64,000 nt of DNA from contig JAVTVX010000030.1 in the NCBI GenBank assembly GCA_033439265.1, forward strand, positions 7,451,774 to 7,515,773, written 5' to 3'. The position numbers were made by a program, and so were the translations under genes. Under the pieces are notes generated by a model, which was not told the DNA's origin, did not search any database, and was given only the letters and a program-made list of their open reading frames with translations. The DNA comes from Dillenia suffruticosa (Eukaryota > Streptophyta > Magnoliopsida > Dilleniales > Dilleniaceae). The stretch's first letter is position 1, and every line of letters begins with the position of its first letter. Below are positions 58,898 through 64,000 of the stretch, one piece after another.

Positions 58898-60553
58898 TCA
58901 GGCTGCTTTTACCTTTTCCTGGTCTTCATCATCTCTGGCAGCTGATGCTTTCCGATTTTTATGTCGTTTCCAAGCTGACACAGTGGAGAACGTTACACCA
59001 AAAGTGCTCAACAACAGAAAAGGAAAGATATAGGAATTCAAGTGTTCGTCTGGAGTGATGAATGCTATAGAAAGGACTACAGCTCCAGACATGAATACTA
59101 ATGCTGCCACAAAAAAGGGCATCAGAGGAGACCCTACTGTAAGGATAACCATTACGATGGATGAAATGAAAAACGCATACACGTTGAAAATAATGAACAG
59201 GTAAAATGGGAAAGGCCATGTAGCCATTACTGCAGTCCCAACCCTGTTTGACGTAATTGTAGTGTTTGTGTTACCAAAGGTGATAGTGCTGCTATTGGAG
59301 TATGTTTGGAGGTTGACTTGCCAAACACCACCGGGAGGATGGAGTATATTGAAGAGGCATATTGAAGCTACCAAAAGGGAAATTAGGAAGATCCTATTCT
59401 GCAAGTCTTTTGAAGCAACACGACCAAACATGGATAGTTTCCTCTTTGGTTGCGGGAGTGACAAACTGGGAGTAATTATCTGACTTGCAGATACAGCCCC
59501 AGCACATCGAAGGGCAGATTCTATTTGTTCATTCCCTTCTTCTCTTGGTAGCTGCATAAATATGTCCAGGGCTGTCAGATTGTTCATATTTGTTGCATTT
59601 ACATCCACATGACATACTTCTGCAGTAGTGTTGCTGCAGAGAATTGCTTCAATCATCTGTCAAGACAATTGAAAAGTATGATTTCTGCACATGCCAATTG
59701 AAAATAAAAAAATTCCAAATTTTCCATGTGAAAATTGCTTGCTCCTAAAAAGAAGAAAAAGTATGTCCAGAGGCCTTTCCTTGTGTTGCTTTGTGAGGAC
59801 AGCGAGATGCAGGACAGTGTTCCCTTCATCATCCTTCAAATTCAAGAGCCCCTTCTTTTTAATTTTCATCAGATCGTCCCTGATCATGATGAAATCTTCT
59901 GCTTCATTCTTCTCAAAAGAAAATGCTAATATTTTGCTCAGAATCTCCTTTCCGTCAAGTAGTTTTCCTTTTCCGCTTACGCTCAGTGCTGAAAATTTCT
60001 CCAGGATTCTACCTTTGGTGGCAAGAAAAAGGGCAGCCAACTCAGCCTCAACCTCATAGATTTCCTTGAGCCATTGAAGCAAGATATTAAATGCTTCCAA
60101 CTGGCTACACTTTACTGCTATGTGAAGGGCAGTCTCCTTCCGGATGGTCAACTCTGCAAGGCATTGAGAGTAAAATTTGCGCAGTAGGTTTATGACTTCA
60201 ATTTGTCCGGTCATGACAGCACAGTGAAGAGGAGTTCTCTTCTCTCTTCCTTTCAGAAGATGGAGGGTAGAGTTGATCGATAGGAATTCCTTCACCAATT
60301 CAACTTGACCGGTTGCTGAAGCCAAGTGAACGGGGCTTAAACCATCGTGATCTAGTTTGGTTACAAAGGATGGCTTCAGATTGGCGATCTCCTTGGCGAA
60401 ACGGGTTTGCCTTGATGACACGGCTATGTGCAGTGGAGTTTGAGAAAATGGAGATTTGTCTATGTTATTCAGAACAAAAGGATTTTCTTGGAGTAATATG
60501 TACAAGGAATCTATATCGCCGGTTTGAGCAACATGGACCATTGTTTGCTCCAT
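58898..60553 (-). CDS. Ankyrin-repeat/PGG-domain membrane protein, BDA1-like (copy 2)
   Basis: Two exons, 60553-59780 and 59656-58898, give 510 residues with the same architecture as the copy 1 gene. Ankyrin repeats cover about 1-258, and the PGG domain has LHPPGGVWQ plus four hydrophobic helices (RIFLISLLVASICLFNIL, YLFIIFNVYAFFISSIVMVI, FFVAALVFMSGAVVLSIAF, and a last one). Both exons are fully open. The intron (59779-59657) again starts GA and ends AG, with no nearby GT. Exon 1 has two extra residues (SALSVSGKGK against SALSGKGK). The last helix and tail differ sharply from copy 1 (LLLSTFGVTFSTVSAWKRHK against HSTAAITLGAAVRNQLIK), although flanking codons match closely. Likely a membrane-anchored regulator in defence or cell death, by family analogy only. 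Confidence 0.8.
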
Positions 60554-61903
60554 TGCTTCTCTTGAGTAGGAACAACTTGCAAGACCTTATTGCCTTCTTT
60601 ATGCTACTGCAAATGCAACCAAAGTCAAGTGTTTTAGGTTGGACCTAGTAAATCAATGACATTATATATATATATATATATATATATATTTCCATATCCT
60701 TTCAATGACCAAGCAAACATTTAAAAATAATGAAATTTGTTGTTGAATTACCTTGCAAGTTACATGTAACTTCTAGGATGATGCAAATCCATTATTTTAA
60801 CACAAGTAACACTAGATAAATCTGATATATCTGTCTAATGTAATATAAATGAAAACAACCCTAAACACTTCATTTTCAAAAAAACAAAAAAGAGTCAGTC
60901 TCGCACCCAAAAGAGACTTCCCCTAAAGAGCTCCCAAAAGGGCTCCTTTACTAGTCATTGCATTTTTTATTATTTTGGGTGAAGATGCAAATCAAACTGG
61001 TGCCTATTTATGTGCTAGAGTGTCTATAGGTGAGGAAATGGGCAGACCCAAAAATTAACAAAAAGGAAAATCTGAGCATTTGGCTTGACAGAAGCAATTT
61101 GTACTAGAAATCAATTTTTTTTATCTCTCATAACTTTGTACCATGAATCTTACAAATCAATCTGCAGGTGCGTACCTATGAACTTATTATACTTTTGGGT
61201 GTATTACCCATATCGCTTTATGATATGATAGGGTATTGAATTTAACAATTATTTTAGCTGAATTAATTTCTTATGAGTATGTGACATTTTATTTACTCAT
61301 ATTTTTATTGTTAGCAGCTAAAATTGAATGGTCCTAACGGGTCAAGGCCCTTACAATATTTATAAATATGTAATAAATAATTTGGGTTGTATCACATTTG
61401 GGCATTCTTACACAACAATTTTGATCCTTTCATTCCTATAACTTCCTTTGTGGGAATTCCAACCCTTTTCTATGTATACCAGCAGGAAAATATATATATC
61501 TATTGCATAGTCCCTCCTCTATAGTTTTGTTGTACCTCTTCAAGTGTTTGGAAGTCACTTTCTAGGTCTTAGTCCAGTAGCCCATACAATAAAATAAAAC
61601 ATAACTTTTTATTAGCATTAAAATTGAAACAACTTTAAAAAATTGCAACAACCACAAAATTAAAGAATCCAATTCATGGGACAAGATAATTGCCCTATAC
61701 TTGACCCTCAAGGAACCCTAATTTCTCAAGAATGCACATTAGCTAAACCCTATATATCTATGCCCCAACATTTCCAAAATATAGCGCAAACAAGTAAATG
61801 CAAACTGAGTCACAACTCCTTAAAGAAAGCCCAGTTGCAATGACCTGTAGATTTTCACTAAGTTTTAGAGCCAAATTTTATAATGAGAAAATTGGCAATA
61901 ATA

Positions 61904-61966
<63 letters not shown>

Positions 61967-62189
61967 GCAATCAAACCCAACCTGACAAGAACCTGCACTT
62001 GACGAAGTGGGAATAAACTGAAACCCCATACAAAACCCTCAAAAACCCAATCATTATTCTATCTAAAATTGAATTTAAAAATAAAAAATAAAAAACTCAA
62101 ACACACGAGCAAGTACAATCTTGGAGATGTTTCTTCACATAAAGATCGCACCGAAAATGCATGCAGGCCTTGCCATAACGTTCTCCATA
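60554..62189. other. 5' flank of the ankyrin gene, copy 2
   Basis: Homologous to 46040-47639. Contains a TA microsatellite (60663-60689) and an expanded AAT repeat (61896-61965). No separate gene; the poly-Asn frame is the microsatellite read in one phase. Confidence 0.6.
61896..61965. repeat. AAT microsatellite, expanded in copy 2
   Basis: About 23 AAT units, against about 7 at the matching site near 47355 in copy 1. Confidence 0.9.
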
Positions 62190-62753
62190 TAGCTGATAAT
62201 TTGCAGATGAAAAGAATTACTCTTGAACCTAGCTATCCTATGTGTATAAAGTTTACTGAATCATTGTTTCATGTGCTTGTTGGATGTGAATTTGCGTCAT
62301 TTTGTTGGTTATCATCTGATATGCATCGTTATAATCTTAATCCCTCTATTTTATTTGTCTGGTACCCTACTTTATCTATGCATAATGATGAGGAGTTGTT
62401 TGTTTTTCATGATTAGTTGGAGTATATGGAAGGCAAGGAATGATGTTGTTTGGACTTCCAAGCCTGCAAAAATTTGTCAGGTATTAACCTCTGCGGGTCA
62501 AGTTTATTATCAATTAAATGCAGCTATGAAGAAGCAAACATTCATATTGATTGCCATCATCAGCAGGAGCTTAAGGGTGTGAAAACGACCTAATGGGGTT
62601 AGTATAAGCTTAATATTGACACTGCTATATTTATGGAGAGAGAGAGAGAGAACGGGCTTTCACCATATTTCAAGAGATGCTTATGACTTTAAGGGATAGT
62701 TTAGTGATCAGAGCTCTTCCTCCAACCCTATTATCGGGGGATTTAAATCAAGA

Positions 62754-62793
<40 letters not shown>

Positions 62794-63190
62794 CAAGAGA
62801 TGATTATGGTAGTTTTGTTATTTATTTACTTATTTATTTTATTGCTGGCCTTTTAGTTGGGACTTCTTCTCCACGAAGAAGCGGAAGTGCAGAGTTTTCG
62901 CGATGCCTTAAGCTGACTTAAGAAAAAAGAGTTTGTCTCATGTCAATGTAGAGATGGATTGGACTGAAGTTGTTCATGCTATCAAAGAGGTTTTAGTTTA
63001 TAACTCTTTATTCCGTGGAATCGTTGAGAATCGTAAGCATATGATTCAAAACATGCATATGTTAGGATTTGATTTGTTTTTTCATCTACGGATAATATAG
63101 CTCATACTTCAGTAAGGGTCACTTATTCCATGCTTGATTAATGCTTGGAGTGGGATGCTCAACCTCTTACTTTATTGGCTTTTTTATTTT
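62190..63190 (+). pseudogene. LINE 3' remnant (zf-RVT and RNase H), copy 2
   Basis: Counterpart of 47640-48640: FTESLFHVLVGCEFASFCW, FFMISWSIWKARNDVVW, then SLFRGIVENRKHMI-like RNase H sequence. In copy 2 the first frame is cut earlier by a shift near 62400. An AT dinucleotide run lies at 62761-62791. Confidence 0.7.
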
Positions 63191-63503
63191 TTATTTTTTG
63201 GTTATACAATGATTTAAATCCTAAATCTCAGAGTTGAGAAAGGGGTTGTGACCACTAAAATATCCCCTTAAAGACCCTCTTACTTTATTAGTAAATGTAT
63301 GAAACCATGATTTGCTTTAATGAAAGTTTATGTTATCTTAAAAAAAAAAGGAAACTATTTGCTATGCAACGCCCCACAATGGAATAGACGTCAGTTTTCC
63401 TACAAGTAGAAGTTAGCAAAATAGTCGTTACTTAACGAGAACAAAGAAAGAAAGAGACATCACAGATACGGAGGGAGAAAAAAAAACGAATATGAAATAT
63501 ATA

Positions 63504-63557
63504 GAGGTGCACTTTTTATTAAGTGGAACAGAGGTGCACTTTTTATTAAGTGGAACA
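63504..63557. repeat. 27-bp tandem duplication, copy 2 only
   Basis: GAGGTGCACTTTTTATTAAG plus TGGAACA occurs twice without a spacer; copy 1 has one copy (about 48911). Confidence 0.95.
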
Positions 63558-63759
63558 AACACGAGACGATGTCTTTTGGTAATCTGAAATTGATTATCTC
63601 ATGTGAAAGAAATTGATTGTGAGAGAAATTGATTAACAAGATGATTCAATGTGCTCTCTCTCTCTCTCTCTAGGATGTGTCTAAGAAGGGTATGATATGA
63701 AAATTCCTACTCATACAATCTAAATATATCCGATTTGAGATTTAAAATAGCAATACATA

Positions 63760-64000
63760 TTAGGCCTGTTATGATATTCGGATAGTGTCACGGGTTAGTG
63801 TCACGGGTACCCGTGACACTACCCGTTCAAAATCCGAGCTCAAACTCGGTCAACTCAAGCTCGAGCTCAGCGATTCCTCTCTCGAGCTCGAGCTCGAGCC
63901 CACATTCCTTTAGGCCCGAAGCTCGTCGAGCTACCTAGTCTTTCTCAAAACCTAATCCCTCCTTCCTCCTTCCCATTCTGATTTCCTGCACACCCGTCTC
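63760..64000. mobile_element. Start of a probable hAT-like element (runs off the window)
   Basis: TTAGGCCTGTTATGATATTC leads into GAGCTCGAGCTCGAG repeats and GGCCCGAAGCTCG, the same compositional signature as the ends of the two hAT-like elements in this window. The far end is not visible, so this rests on composition and on the abrupt loss of homology to copy 1 at this point. Confidence 0.35.
63796..63821. repeat. Perfect 26-bp palindrome
   Basis: The half-site TAGTGTCACGGGT is followed directly by its complement. With a one-base bulge the pairing extends by CGGG/CCCG on either side. A further GTGTCACGGGT copy lies just upstream at 63785. Confidence 0.9.

Larger units (their letters stand above)
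54371..63759. repeat. Segmental duplication, copy 2 (partner at 41047-49200)
   Basis: Same gene and repeat order as copy 1, in direct orientation, about 13.3 kb downstream. It is 9.39 kb long because of a 1480-bp segment (55579-57058) absent from copy 1 and an expanded AAT repeat. The right edge coincides with the start of a hAT-like sequence, so the true duplication may extend past the window. Confidence 0.9.

Noticed and set aside
61798-62016. 72-codon frame with a long poly-Asn run
   Set aside because: It is the AAT microsatellite read in one phase; copy 1 lacks the frame.

Overview
This is a low-GC, gene-poor window from a plant nuclear genome, most likely an angiosperm. The evidence is intron-containing plant gene families (tubulin-folding cofactor E, a glycine/proline-rich A3-like protein, BDA1-like ankyrin/PGG proteins), plant transposon families (Copia, Ty3/gypsy, CACTA, hAT, MULE, plant mobile domain, LINE, SINE) and many CT, AT and AAT microsatellites. 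I cannot fix the species from sequence alone. Only four genes look intact or nearly so.

Layout. Bases 1-3714 are the 5' end of a minus-strand Copia element (decayed gag, primer-binding site, long LTR), with a hAT-like element inserted in the LTR. From 4838 to 23211 the sequence is a field of CACTA-type elements. These are a region of subterminal-type repeats (about 4838-8545), a decayed 8.1-kb element with tnp2 and Ptta-like genes (9466-17543), the right arm of a further element ending at 17997, and a 4.66-kb element with an exact 3-bp target duplication (18548-23211). From about 25550 to 29450 a Ty3/gypsy fragment is interrupted by a 2.52-kb Mutator-like element. That element has long terminal inverted repeats, an exact 9-bp target duplication and a broken plant-mobile-domain gene instead of a transposase. 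A second hAT-like element (29749-30345), a MULE transposase relic and a LINE reverse-transcriptase relic follow.

The main gene is the single-exon coding region of tubulin-folding cofactor E (37863-39491, plus strand). Beyond it, about 8.2 kb (41047-49200) is duplicated at 54371-63759. Each copy carries one two-exon ankyrin/PGG membrane-protein gene on the minus strand plus LINE debris. A 173-aa glycine/proline-rich A3-like gene (minus strand, two coding exons and a probable 5'-UTR exon) lies between the copies. Copy-specific events can be polarised by comparing the duplicates: a SINE and a poly(T) retroposed tail in copy 1 only, a probable 1.48-kb deletion in copy 1, and microsatellite growth and a 27-bp tandem duplication in copy 2. 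Both ankyrin genes appear to need a GA-AG intron.

The most unusual item is the plant-mobile-domain MULE with repeated stem-loop motifs in its termini. The genes do not form a shared pathway. All homology calls come from reading translated sequence and recalled family features; no search was run.
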